Assembly: GCA_026545225.1 (NCBI GenBank) | Contig: CM048845.1 | Coordinates: 52,118,033 to 52,182,032 of the forward strand | DNA: 64,000 bases | Source of the DNA: Cornus controversa | Lineage: Eukaryota > Streptophyta > Magnoliopsida > Cornales > Cornaceae | Direction: 5' to 3' | In this document: positions 45,406 through 57,281 of the stretch, piece by piece | How the letters are laid out: each line of letters opens with the position of its first letter | Position numbering within the stretch: position 1 is the first letter of the stretch | Program-made: the position numbers and the translations under genes | Notes under the pieces: model-generated | The model's database searches: none | Told to the model about the DNA's origin: nothing | What the model saw: only the letters and a program-made list of their open reading frames with translations

Positions 45406-46629
45406 ATGGCGAGGGTGAAGAATGCCCCCAGTTCTGTTCGAGACGTGCCCGGGCGAGCCTTCCGGTCTCGAAAGTTTCACCCGGAGCAGATTTTTGACTT
45501 GAGAAAGTTCGAGACGCGTCCCGACAGTGCATGGACTGTCGCCGAGCTCAAGAGGCGTCGCCTCGACCGATTGTGTGTGCCTCCCACTAACGTGGCACAC
45601 GAGCGCTTAGTGCAGGTCTTCTACGAGCGCATGACTTACTCCTGCATAGCGCCGGACACACTAGAGACGGTCATGGGCACCATGACGATTACGATTACGC
45701 CGAGCCAGATTGCGTAGATACTCGGTATCCCTCACCAGCAGTCGCCAGATATGGTTAACCAGGACGGTCGACCGCTTTACAGGGCCACCCTTCCAGCAGA
45801 CTCGACACTATTCTCCATCATGATGGACATGTGTGGCGGGGCATTTACCACCCCCAGTCACAATTGCACGTCTAAATCGATGTGCCCGAGCAGATTATGG
45901 TTCCTAGACACCATTCTCATCAAGAACGCGTGTCCCCTGCAGCACGTGGCAGAGCGCAGAGGTGACCTCCTCCATTGCCTCTATGCTTTCCACACGGGCA
46001 CGTGGTTTTCTGTCCCGTCGCTGGTATGGGGGTAGATGTTCAAGGTTTGGGACGGCCTCGTCAACAAGAGGATGCGGCGAGTAGTGAGTTGGCGGCTTCC
46101 CTTTCCTTTCCTGGTCGTAGCTTTTCTGAGCCGTGCTAGTATACCGGTCAGTGGTACTGACATTCAGTTGGCACCGCCCGCCCGCTTCACATCTACTCAG
46201 TGGGAGCGGGTGAGGCGACACTTAGAGCGACAGGACCACCAGGGTGATCCGCCAGACGATGTAGATATGGATGCCCCGGTGGAGATGGATGAGGGAGAGC
46301 CTACAGGGGATGAGTCGGATGATGAGGAGATGGAGGAGGAGGAGATGGATATTGCTGCAGAGCGGTATGACATCCTAGCGATAGGCTACTCCTGCCTGGC
46401 GGCTGACGTAGAGCGGCTCCAGCAGGGTTTTGACGAGCATGTCCAGGTGACGTAGAGTCAGTTGGCAGGCATTCGGACGGACATTTCATCTCTGGCACAG
46501 GGTCAGAGGGCTATTTTAGACGAGTTCTGTGCCTTCCGGCAGGACCTGCAGTTCCTGCTTGCCGGTCGAGCTTCCACCTCCACCTCTACTCCCACCGAGC
46601 CACCACCACCACCACCCGCCCTCGAGTAG
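45406..46629 (+). pseudogene. putative plant transposon protein (PF20167-like), unit 1
   Basis: The ATG at 45406 (GATCATGGCG) opens a 408-codon frame that ends at TAG 46627 but is broken by in-frame TAG codons at 45715, 46033 and 46453. Landmarks in order are RKFHPEQIFDL, VFYERMTYSCIAPDTLETV, ITITPSQIA-stop-ILGIPH, WFLDTILIKNACPLQHV, RRVVSWRLPFPFLVVAFLS (the 'lPf..litrl' block of the family), an acidic stretch GDESDDEEMEEEEMDI, a probable coiled coil and a poly-Pro tail. All three stops replace what reads best as glutamine. The sequence is markedly G+C-rich against AT-rich flanks. Biochemical role unknown; the family accompanies non-autonomous plant retroelements. Antisense frames here are shadows. 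Confidence 0.65.
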
Positions 46630-48413
46630 CTGCTTTTATTTGTCCTTTATGCTTTACTTTCTGTATTTTTCTTTCTTTATGTTTGATAGGCCATGTTGGC
46701 CATGTTTTCTTTCATTTTTAGTTTTTTATGAGTATTCCAGATGCATGTACACTTTGTACTAAACTCATTTTCATATTTATGGAATACAGTTATCTTTCCT
46801 GTCTTATTTTTGCTTTCTGTCAATATATCTGTTCTCTATACTTTGACTATGTATGTAGTACCACTTGCCTAATTGTTATATGCGATTCAGTTGATGATTT
46901 CTGTTTATTACCGCCTGGTTTAAATTCCCAATACTGTTGAGATTGCTTCAACGCAGTATGGCGGTAATAAAGAAAAGCAGCCCCTTTGCATGCTATACGT
47001 TAGCGTGCCTGGATAGTCAATATCTTATCGCATAGACCTCTTAGACAATTGGGAAACACCAGTTCAGACCCTTAGATATGCAGTGATCTTGACATTGTCC
47101 ATTTGTGCATAATTATTTTTTTATGCTCTTTTCATATACTTTTTGTTCCTTTTAATGCTCATGGTATCCAGTTGGTGTTCTGTGCAGGTTTTTCTTATTT
47201 ACAGGATGACCGCTACTGTGGAATACCATTTTTGTTGCATTCTGCACTCCTGGTAACTTCTTACCTTGTTCTTCTTGTCCAAACATTGAGGACAATGTTG
47301 CATATAAGTTTGGGGGTGCGGTATGTTATACCACTTGCATATGCATGCAATGTTCAGTCTTAGTATTGAGTGTCATTGTAGAGCAAGTTTCTTTTCTTGA
47401 TATTTTTGCATGCTTGCTATGATGTCTTGCTTTTTAAAGGAAGTTCAGTCGAATAAATGTCCGTGGTAAATGCAGCAGGTAGTTAAGAACTTTAACATTG
47501 TAAATACCCGCACTTTTGCAAGCTATATAGTAGGCTAGAACGGTCTACATTTTTGTCCAAATATGAGCACGTATAGTTCTTGCCCTAAATTTGTCCCTAG
47601 CCGCACAAATTCGCACACATGCATTTTAAATTGTGGGGTATAAGTCTGATGGAGAATTTTGTAAATTTCTATTTTTATCTGAACAACTTAGAGAATAAGT
47701 TCTTTCGGTTGTTGTAAAAAAAAAAAAAAAAAAGCATTAAAATAAATGCAATAAGCCTTCTCACTCAATAAACCGGATTTCTATGCCTCAAAGCAGGGAG
47801 TATTCGCGTATAAGTGTGCAAGGTTGAGCAATAATAAGCGGGTGGCTTGCTTAAGTTCATCGCCTTGTAAGCTCGGTTATTAAGTCCGAGGGGTGCTTCT
47901 TCACCTAATGCCCTAAAGCCAATTAGTTTGGGAGTCATTGGCCCAATGCCGCTACATGGGCTTACAAGAAAGCAAAAGAGCTAAGCATTGCACGGTCATC
48001 CGCACATGAGCAATCATGAAATTTTGTGATAATGAACAACGGTGTCGAGCGTTTTCAATGAGTTTTTCTCTTAAAAACAGATTTGTTCATTTTCTTCTCC
48101 AAATATGACAAAAGCCACGTGTTAGAATGCATGTTCACTTTTCAAAGAGGATTTTGGGGTCGGAATTGGTATGTTTACTCGGGCTGGCCATTATGTGGGG
48201 ACCGTCGTTTATTTGTAGCTTGTGAAAGTCCATTTTTGCTAACGACCACATAGTTCTGTAATACTTGTTGCATTTGCCAAATGTGAAATGAACGGATGAT
48301 CGCCCTTTATCTAGTTGATGACTGAGCATGATTAAAATTTTGTATAAGATAGTTAATTTTATTTTTGTAATATTGCATTGCTAAGGGACTAGCAATATGT
48401 AAGTTTGGGGGTG
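46630..48413 (+). other. 3' internal noncoding region, unit 1
   Basis: AT-rich sequence with an 18-A run near 47716. It holds two polypurine-like tracts: AAGTTTGGGGGTGCG at 47306 and AAGTTTGGGGGTG at 48401, the latter touching LTR B. Several 60-90-codon frames here have no motifs. Confidence 0.6.
48401..48413 (+). promoter_or_regulatory. polypurine tract, unit 1
   Basis: AAGTTTGGGGGTG directly before LTR B, typical of Athila-type elements. It recurs before LTRs C (53726-53738) and D (59054-59066). Confidence 0.75.
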
Positions 48414-49834
48414 TGGTAAGTGTTCACTTCTATGCATTTGAACCCTCTTTATTGCATATGTTAGTTCCGTTTTTATGATTACCGAGATATGTTTACGGTA
48501 TTTTTGTGTTTTTGATGTATTGCAGGTCTTGTAGTAAATGGAGCAAAGTTTGAAGGTTTTTTTTTGCAGCTAAAGAGAAAAGTCAGAAATACAGCCAAAG
48601 GCATCTCGATTAATCGAGATGTTGATCTCGATCAATCGAGATCTCGATTGATCGAGATCTCATTTCGATTGATCGAAATCTCGATCAATCGAGATCCAAT
48701 CTCGATTGATTGAGATTCTGCAGAAGCTACTTTCCCACTTGCTCACCTACTCTCCCACTTGCAACAAAATCTCCCTTTTTGCACGACTTAGGGGGATTGT
48801 CTGACTTGAACAAGACCCTTGGGGACCTTCTTGATACAAGGGATATATATATTGATATATATATATATATGGTGGGCCCCAAGGTTAAAAAAGGAAGCCT
48901 TAAAGCACCAAAAAGCCACACATCTCACATATCTCTCAACACACTTCAGATTATCCAAGGAGAGACCTTCGGGAGAGGAAGAGGAGAAGCTGAACTAGAC
49001 CAAGAAGCTTCACTTTCTTCATCAATGGAAGAGTGCAAGGCAACCATGAGCAACTAACTCTTCTACTAGGGTGTTGGTTTCAACCCCTAGCCATGTAAAC
49101 TTGTTCATCTTTGTAGCACTTGGGATTTGTAATTAAATGTTGATTATTTAGCCTAGTGATCATGTACACTAATACATTTCTATTATATATTCATATGATT
49201 TTGGTTTTATTCTTGTCTTAGAGTATAATCTTCATGTGAATGCACAACATTTGCATATTCCACAAGAAGTGCAAATGATGGCTAGATAATGGTGTTTAAA
49301 TGAATGTGTTGTATTTGTTTGTATAAACCATGCCAAGATAAGGTAGTTTGGATGCATGTAGGTTCACTTCTAGAGTAGGGTAATTAGATAGTTAGTTAGG
49401 TTGAAGAGCTATGCTTATGGAAGATGGATTATGATAGGTGGACAAACACATTGATCTTTTGATATGTCATTGAGGTCACAAGCCTAATGACATTGTTAGG
49501 CATTTAATTAATAAATCCCATGCTTGCTACACTTATGAACATGTGAATGGCTAGTGGTGGAAACCAACCCTAGTTCTCTCTCCCAACTTTACTCTTTACT
49601 TTTATTGTCATTACATTCATGCAATAGTTTATAAACAAAAATTCAAAAACCTATTTTTAGGATCAAAGTAGAATTAATCTTTCTTTAAGACAATTGCGAC
49701 TAGTCCTCGTGGGATCGATACCCTGTATATAGAACCGTATCTACAAAGATTCGTGCTCTTGCAAGTCGTTAAATTATATTTTGATAAAAAGGGCAAAATT
49801 AAGCTTACAATATAATCCGAGTTTAGCCACATCA
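48414..49834 (+). mobile_element. LTR B of the array, 1421 bp
   Basis: It starts TGGTAAGTG, ends CCACATCA and is nearly identical to LTRs C and D. Confidence 0.9.
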
Positions 49835-49840
49835 AAATTT

Positions 49841-49858
49841 TGGCGCCGTTGCCGGGGA
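49841..49858 (+). promoter_or_regulatory. primer-binding site, tRNA-Asp, unit 2
   Basis: Identical to unit 1, six bases after LTR B. Confidence 0.9.
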
Positions 49859-50732
49859 CTACGGTGTAATTGTCGCATTTGGAAGATTAAATCTGGTTTA
49901 ATTCTTAGGCTAGAAATTCTTTCATTCTTTTTTGTATATATCTTATTCTTATTGCTCAAATTTCTTGATCTCGATTGATCGAAGTGGGATTTCGATCAAT
50001 CAAAATCTCGATTGATCGAGATACACATCTTGATCAATCGAGATGCACGCGATGCCTGCACGTGAGCCGAGTTCTTATTTAAACCGTTGGGCTTCCCTCT
50101 CATTTCCACATTTTCTCCTCAGACCATCCGACTTCCTTCTCTTCTCTGAGCGATCCAAAACTTCTCCAAGAGCCATCCCGCGCTTGATCTACCATTCCTG
50201 ACCATCCACCACCGTTCGACATAGTCCGAGATCGCCGCAAGCACACTCACGCCTTCTCTTCGCGGCTGCTAGTGGGTCTTCTTCTGTTTGTGCCGGACAT
50301 CATCTTCACCTTGAGGTAAGTGATGCATGGCTACATTTTGCGTACTTTCTTGCTATTTTTGATACTTTTACAGCGTAATAAACATAGACAGTAGATGTTG
50401 GGTTGGATGGGTGCATTTGCGATATCCGTAATGAAATTTTGCAAGGTTTGGGGGGGGGGTTGGAATGCATGTATGGGGGAAATATTACATTCTCTTTGTT
50501 TCAAATGCTTAATGTACGGTTTGCAGCCACGACCGATCATTTCGGTTGCATCCGCTCAAGCTGTCTTGTTGAGATCGAATTCTTTTGAATACTTGTGTCA
50601 GCACCATGGACTAGGACTTCATTTTCATTTTTTTCTTTTCTCTTCTTTTAGTTTATTCTTAGTTTAGTATTCCTCTTCTTTTATCTTGTATTTACGTAAT
50701 TTTTGGAATAAAGTGTAGACTGCTCTGAGATC

Positions 50733-51956
50733 ATGGCGAGGGTGAAGAATGCCCCCAGTTCTGTTCGAGACGTGCCCGGGCGAGCCTTCCAGTCTCGAAA
50801 GTTTCACCCGGAGCAGATTTTTGACTTGAGAAAGTTCGAGACGCGTCCCGACAGTGCATGGACTGTCGCCGAGCTCAAGAGGCGTCGCCTCGACCGATTG
50901 TGTGTGCCTCCCACTAACGTGGCACACGAGCGCTTAGTGCAGGTCTTCTACGAGCGCATGACTTACTCCTGCATAGCGCCGGACACACTAGAGACGGTCA
51001 TGGGCACCATGACGATTACGATTACGCCGAGCCAGATTGCGTAGATACTCGGTATCCCTCACCAGCAGTCGCCAGATATGGTTAACCAGGACGGTCGACC
51101 GCTTTACAGGGCCACCCTTCCAGCAGACTCGACACTATTCTCCATCATGATGGACATGTGTGGCGGGGCATTTACCACCCCCAGTCACAATTGCACGTCT
51201 AAATCGATGTGCCCGAGCAGATTATGGTTCCTAGACACCATTCTCATCAAGAACGCGTGTCCCCTGCAGCACGTGGCAGAGCGCAGAGGTGACCTCCTCC
51301 ATTGCCTCTATGCTTTCCACACGGGCACGTGGTTTTCTGTCCCGTCGCTGGTATGGGGGTAGATGTTCAAGGTTTGGGACGGCCTCGTCAACAAGAGGAT
51401 GCGGCGAGTAGTGAGTTGGCGGCTTCCCTTTCCTTTCCTGGTCGTAGCTTTTCTGAGCCGTGCTAGTATACCGGTCAGTGGTACTGACATTCAGTTGGCA
51501 CCGCCCGCCCGCTTCACATCTACTCAGTGGGAGCGGGTGAGGCGACACTTAGAGCGACAGGACCACCAGGGTGATCCGCCAGACGATGTAGATATGGATG
51601 CCCCGGTGGAGATGGATGAGGGAGAGCCTACAGGGGATGAGTCGGATGATGAGGAGATGGAGGAGGAGGAGATGGATATTGCTGCAGAGCGGTATGACAT
51701 CCTAGCGATAGGCTACTCCTGCCTGGCGGCTGACGTAGAGCGGCTCCAGCAGGGTTTTGACGAGCATGTCCAGGTGACGTAGAGTCAGTTGGCAGGTATT
51801 CGGACGGACATTTCATCTCTGGCACAGGGTCAGAGGGCTATTTTAGACGAGTTCTGTGCCTTCCGGCAGGACCTGCAGTTCCTGCTTGCCGGTCGAGCTT
51901 CCACCTCCACCTCTACTCCCACCGAGCCACCACCACCACCACCCGCCCTCGAGTAG
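50733..51956 (+). pseudogene. putative plant transposon protein (PF20167-like), unit 2
   Basis: Same frame and the same three internal TAG codons as unit 1, at 51042, 51360 and 51780. Private changes include one that replaces Arg with Gln near residue 22 (FQSRKFHP) and a silent-looking C to T after the third TAG. The preceding G-run has 10 G against 15 in unit 1. The leader intron signals and terminal poly-Pro segment are unchanged. Confidence 0.65.
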
Positions 51957-53738
51957 CTGCTTTTATTTGTCCTTTATGCTTTACTTTCTGTATTTTTCTT
52001 TCTTTATGTTTGATAGGCCATGTTGGCCATGTTTTCTTTCATTTTTAGTTTTTTATGAGTATTCCAGATGCATGTACACTTTGTACTAAACTCATTTTCA
52101 TATTTATGGAATACAGTTATCTTTCCTGTCTTATTTTTGCTTTCTGTCAATATATCTGTTCTCTATACTTTGACTATGTATGTAGTACCACTTGCCTAAT
52201 TGTTATATGCGATTCAGTTGATGATTTCTGTTTATTACCGCCTGGTTTAAATTCCCAATACTGTTGAGATTGCTTCAACGCAGTATGGCGGTAATAAAGA
52301 AAAGCAGCCCCTTTGCATGCTATACGTTAGCGTGCCTGGATAGTCAATATCTTATCGCATAGACCTCTTAGATAATTGGGAAACACCAGTTCAGACCCTT
52401 AGATATGCAGTGATCTTGACATTGTCCATTTGTGCATAATTATTTTTTTATGCTCTTTTCATATACTTTTTGTTCCTTTTAATGCTCATGGTATCCAGTT
52501 GGTGTTCTGTGCAGGTTTTTCTTATTTACAGGATGACCGCTACTGTGGAATACCATTTTTGTTGCATTCTGCACTCCTGGTAACTTCTTACCTTGTTCTT
52601 CTTGTCCAAACATTGAGGACAATGTTGCATATAAGTTTGGGGGTGCGGTATGTTATACCACTTGCATATGCATGCAATGTTCAGTCTTAGTATTGAGTGT
52701 CATTGTAGAGCAAGTTTCTTTTCTTGATATTTTTGCATGCTTGCTATGATGTCTTGCTTTTTAAAGGAAGTTCAGTCGAATAAATGTCCGTGGTAAATGC
52801 AGCAGGTAGTTAAGAACTTTAACATTGTAAATACCCGCACTTTTGCAAGCTATATAGTAGGCTAGAACGGTCTACATTTTTGTCCAAATATGAGCACGTA
52901 TAGTTCTTGCCCTAAATTTGTCCCTAGCCGCACAAATTCGCACACATGCATTTTAAATTGTGGGGTATAAGTCTGATGGAGAATTTTGTAAATTTCTATT
53001 TTTATCTGAACAACTTAGAGAATAAGTTCTTTCGGTTGTTGTAAAAAAAAAAAAAAAAGCATTAAAATAAATGCAATAAGCCTTCTCACTCAATAAACCG
53101 GATTTCTATGCCTCAAAGCAGGGAGTATTCGCGTATAAGTGTGCAAGGTTGAGCAATAATAAGCGGGTGGCTTGCTTAAGTTCATCGCCTTGTAAGCTCG
53201 GTTATTAAGTCCGAGGGGTGCTTCTTCACCTAATGCCCTAAAGCCAATTAGTTTGGGAGTCATTGGCCCAATGCCGCTACATGGGCTTACAAGAAAGCAA
53301 AAGAGCTAAGCATTGCACGGTCATCCGCACATGAGCAATCATGAAATTTTGTGATAATGAACAACGGTGTCGAGCGTTTTCAATGAGTTTTTCTCTTAAA
53401 AACAGATTTGTTCATTTTCTTCTCCAAATATGACAAAAGCCACGTGTTAGAATGCATGTTCACTTTTCAAAGAGGATTTTGGGGTCGGAATTGGTATGTT
53501 TACTCGGGCTGGCCATTATGTGGGGACCGTCGTTTATTTGTAGCTTGTGAAAGTCCATTTTTGCTAACGACCACATAGTTCTGTAATACTTGTTGCATTT
53601 GCCAAATGTGAAATGAACGGATGATCGCCCTTTATCTAGTTGATGACTGAGCATGATTAAAATTTTGTATAAGATAGTTAATTTTATTTTTGTAATATTG
53701 CATTGCTAAGGGACTAGCAATATGTAAGTTTGGGGGTG
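51957..53738 (+). other. 3' internal noncoding region, unit 2
   Basis: As in unit 1, with a 16-A run and one C/T change (TTAGATAATTGGG). Confidence 0.6.
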
Positions 53739-55159
53739 TGGTAAGTGTTCACTTCTATGCATTTGAACCCTCTTTATTGCATATGTTAGTTCCGTTTTTA
53801 TGATTACCGAGATATGTTTACGGTATTTTTGTGTTTTTGATGTATTGCAGGTCTTGTAGTAAATGGAGCAAAGTTTGAAGGTTTTTTTTTGCAGCTAAAG
53901 AGAAAAGTCAGAAATACAGCCAAAGGCATCTCGATTAATCGAGATGTTGATCTCGATCAATCGAGATCTCGATTGATCGAGATCTCATTTCGATTGATCG
54001 AAATCTCGATCAATCGAGATCCAATCTCGATTGATTGAGATTCTGCAGAAGCTACTTTCCCACTTGCTCACCTACTCTCCCACTTGCAACAAAATCTCCC
54101 TTTTTGCACGACTTAGGGGGATTGTCTGACTTGAACAAGACCCTTGGGGACCTTCTTGATACAAGGGATATATATATTGATATATATATATATATGGTGG
54201 GCCCCAAGGTTAAAAAAGGAAGCCTTAAAGCACCAAAAAGCCACACATCTCACATATCTCTCAACACACTTCAGATTATCCAAGGAGAGACCTTCGGGAG
54301 AGGAAGAGGAGAAGCTGAACTAGACCAAGAAGCTTCACTTTCTTCATCAATGGAAGAGTGCAAGGCAACCATGAGCAACTAACTCTTCTACTAGGGTGTT
54401 GGTTTCAACCCCTAGCCATGTAAACTTGTTCATCTTTGTAGCACTTGGGATTTGTAATTAAATGTTGATTATTTAGCCTAGTGATCATGTACACTAATAC
54501 ATTTCTATTATATATTCATATGATTTTGGTTTTATTCTTATCTTAGAGTATAATCTTCATGTGAATGCACAACATTTGCATATTCCACAAGAAGTGCAAA
54601 TGATGGCTAGATAATGGTGTTTAAATGAATGTGTTGTATTTGTTTGTATAAACCATGCCAAGATAAGGTAGTTTGGATGCATGTAGGTTCACTTCTAGAG
54701 TAGGGTAATTAGATAGTTAGTTAGGTTGAAGAGCTATGCTTATGGAAGATGGATTATGATAGGTGGACAAACACATTGATCTTTTGATATGTCATTGAGG
54801 TCACAAGCCTAATGACATTGTTAGGCATTTAATTAATAAATCCCATGCTTGCTACACTTATGAACATGTGAATGGCTAGTGGTGGAAACCAACCCTAGTT
54901 CTCTCTCCCAACTTTACTCTTTACTTTTATTGTCATTACATTCATGCAATAGTTTATAAACAAAAATTCAAAAACCTATTTTTAGGATCAAAGTAGAATT
55001 AATCTTTCTTTAAGACAATTGCGACTAGTCCTCGTGGGATCGATACCCTGTATATAGAACCGTATCTACAAAGATTCGTGCTCTTGCAAGTCGTTAAATT
55101 ATATTTTGATAAAAAGGGCAAAATTAAGCTTACAATATAATCCGAGTTTAGCCACATCA
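53739..55159 (+). mobile_element. LTR C of the array, 1421 bp
   Basis: Nearly identical to LTR B. A private G to A lies in the TTTATTCTTATCTTAGAG block near 54540. Confidence 0.9.
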
Positions 55160-55165
55160 AAATTT

Positions 55166-55183
55166 TGGCGCCGTTGCCGGGGA
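55166..55183 (+). promoter_or_regulatory. primer-binding site, tRNA-Asp, unit 3
   Basis: Identical to unit 1, six bases after LTR C. Confidence 0.9.
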
Positions 55184-56058
55184 CTACGGTGTAATTGTCG
55201 CATTTGGAAGATTAAATCTGGTTTAATTCTTAGGCTAGAAATTCTTTCATTCTTTTTTGTATATATCTTATTCTTATTGCTCAAATTTCTTGATCTCGAT
55301 TGATCGAAGTGGGATTTCGATCAATCAAAATCTCGATTGATCGAGATACACATCTTGATCAATCGAGATGCACGCGATGCCTGCACGTGAGCCGAGTTCT
55401 TATTTAAACCGTTGGGCTTCCCTCTCATTTCCACATTTTCTCCTCAGACCATCTGACTTCCTTCTCTTCTCTGAGCGATCCAAAACTTCTCCAAGAGCCA
55501 TCCCGCGCTTGATCTACCATTCCTGACCATCCACCACCGTTCGACATAGTCCGAGATCGCCGCAAGCACACTCACGCCTTCTCTTCGCGGCTGCTAGTGG
55601 GTCTTCTTCTGTTTGTGCCGGACATCATCTTCACCTTGAGGTAAGTGATGCATGGCTACATTTTGCGTACTTTCTTGCTATTTTTGATACTTTTACAGCG
55701 TAATAAACATAGACAGTAGATGTTGGGTTGGATGGGTGCATTTGCGATATCCGTAATGAAATTTTGCAAGGTTTGGGGGGGGGGGTTGGAATGCATGTAT
55801 GGGGGAAATATTACATTCTCTTTGTTTCAAATGCTTAATGTACGGTTTGCAGCCACGACCGATCATTTCGGTTGCATCCGCTCAAGCTGTCTTGTTGAGA
55901 TCGAATTCTTTTGAATACTTGTGTCAGCACCATGGACTAGGACTTCATTTTCATTTTTTTCTTTTCTCTTCTTTTAGTTTATTCTTAGTTTAGTATTCCT
56001 CTTCTTTTATCTTGTATTTACGTAATTTTTGGAATAAAGTGTAGACTGCTCTGAGATC

Positions 56059-57281
56059 ATGGCGAGGGTGAAGAATGCCCCCAGTTCTGTTCGAGACGTG
56101 CCCGGGCGAGCCTTCCGGTCTCGAAAGTTTCACCCGGAGCAGATTTTTGACTTGAGAAAGTTCGAGACGCGTCCCGACAGTGCATGGACTGTCGCCGAGC
56201 TCAAGAGGCGTCGCCTCGACCGATTGTGTGTGCCTCCCACTAACGTGGCACACGAGCGCTTAGTGCAGGTCTTCTACGAGCGCATGACTTACTCCTGCAT
56301 AGCGCCGGACACACTAGAGACGGTCATGGGCACCATGACGATTACGATTACGCCGAGCCAGATTGCGTAGATACTCGGTATCCCTCACCAGCAGTCGCCA
56401 GATATGGTTAACCAGGACGGTCGACCGCTTTACAGGGCCACCCTTCCAGCAGACTCGACACTATTCTCCATCATGATGGACATGTGTGGCGGGGCATTTA
56501 CCACCCCCAGTCACAATTGCACGTCTAAATCGATGTGCCCGAGCAGATTATGGTTCCTAGACACCATTCTCATCAAGAACGCGTGTCCCCTGCAGCACGT
56601 GGCAGAGCGCAGAGGTGACCTCCTCCATTGCCTCTATGCTTCCACACGGGCACGTGGTTTTCTGTCCCGTCGCTGGTATGGGGGTAGATGTTCAAGGTTT
56701 GGGACGGCCTCGTCAACAAGAGGATGCGGCGAGTAGTGAGTTGGCGGCTTCCCTTTCCTTTCCTGGTCGTAGCTTTTCTGAGCCGTGCTAGTATACCGGT
56801 CAGTGGTACTGACATTCAGTTGGCACCGCCCGCCCGCTTCACATCTACTCAGTGGGAGCGGGTGAGGCGACACTTAGAGCGACAGGACCACCAGGGTGAT
56901 CCGCCAGACGATGTAGATATGGATGCCCCGGTGGAGATGGATGAGGGAGAGCCTACAGGGGATGAGTCGGATGATGAGGAGATGGAGGAGGAGGAGATGG
57001 ATATTGCTGCAGAGCGGTATGACATCCTAGCGATAGGCTACTCCTGCCTGGCGGCTGACGTAGAGCGGCTCCAGCAGGGTTTTGACGAGCATGTCCAGGT
57101 GACGTAGAGTCAGTTGGCAGGCATTCGGACGGACATTTCATCTCTGGCACAGGGTCAGAGGGCTATTTTAGACGAGTTCTGTGCCTTCCGGCAGGACCTG
57201 CAGTTCCTGCTTGCCGGTCGAGCTTCCACCTCCACCTCTACTCCCACCGAGCCACCACCACCACCACCCGCCCTCGAGTAG
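56059..57281 (+). pseudogene. putative plant transposon protein (PF20167-like), unit 3
   Basis: It shares the first TAG with units 1 and 2. It also has a private one-base deletion in the run CTATGCTTCCACACGG near 56641, where the others have three T. This shifts the frame and bypasses the second TAG. The downstream part from 56688 is otherwise unchanged, including the last internal TAG. This unit is therefore the most disrupted. Confidence 0.65.

Noticed and set aside
45337..46498. Minus-strand frames opposite the array ORF, some with Pro/His-rich ends
   Set aside because: They are antisense shadows of a G+C-rich coding frame and have no independent motifs or start context.
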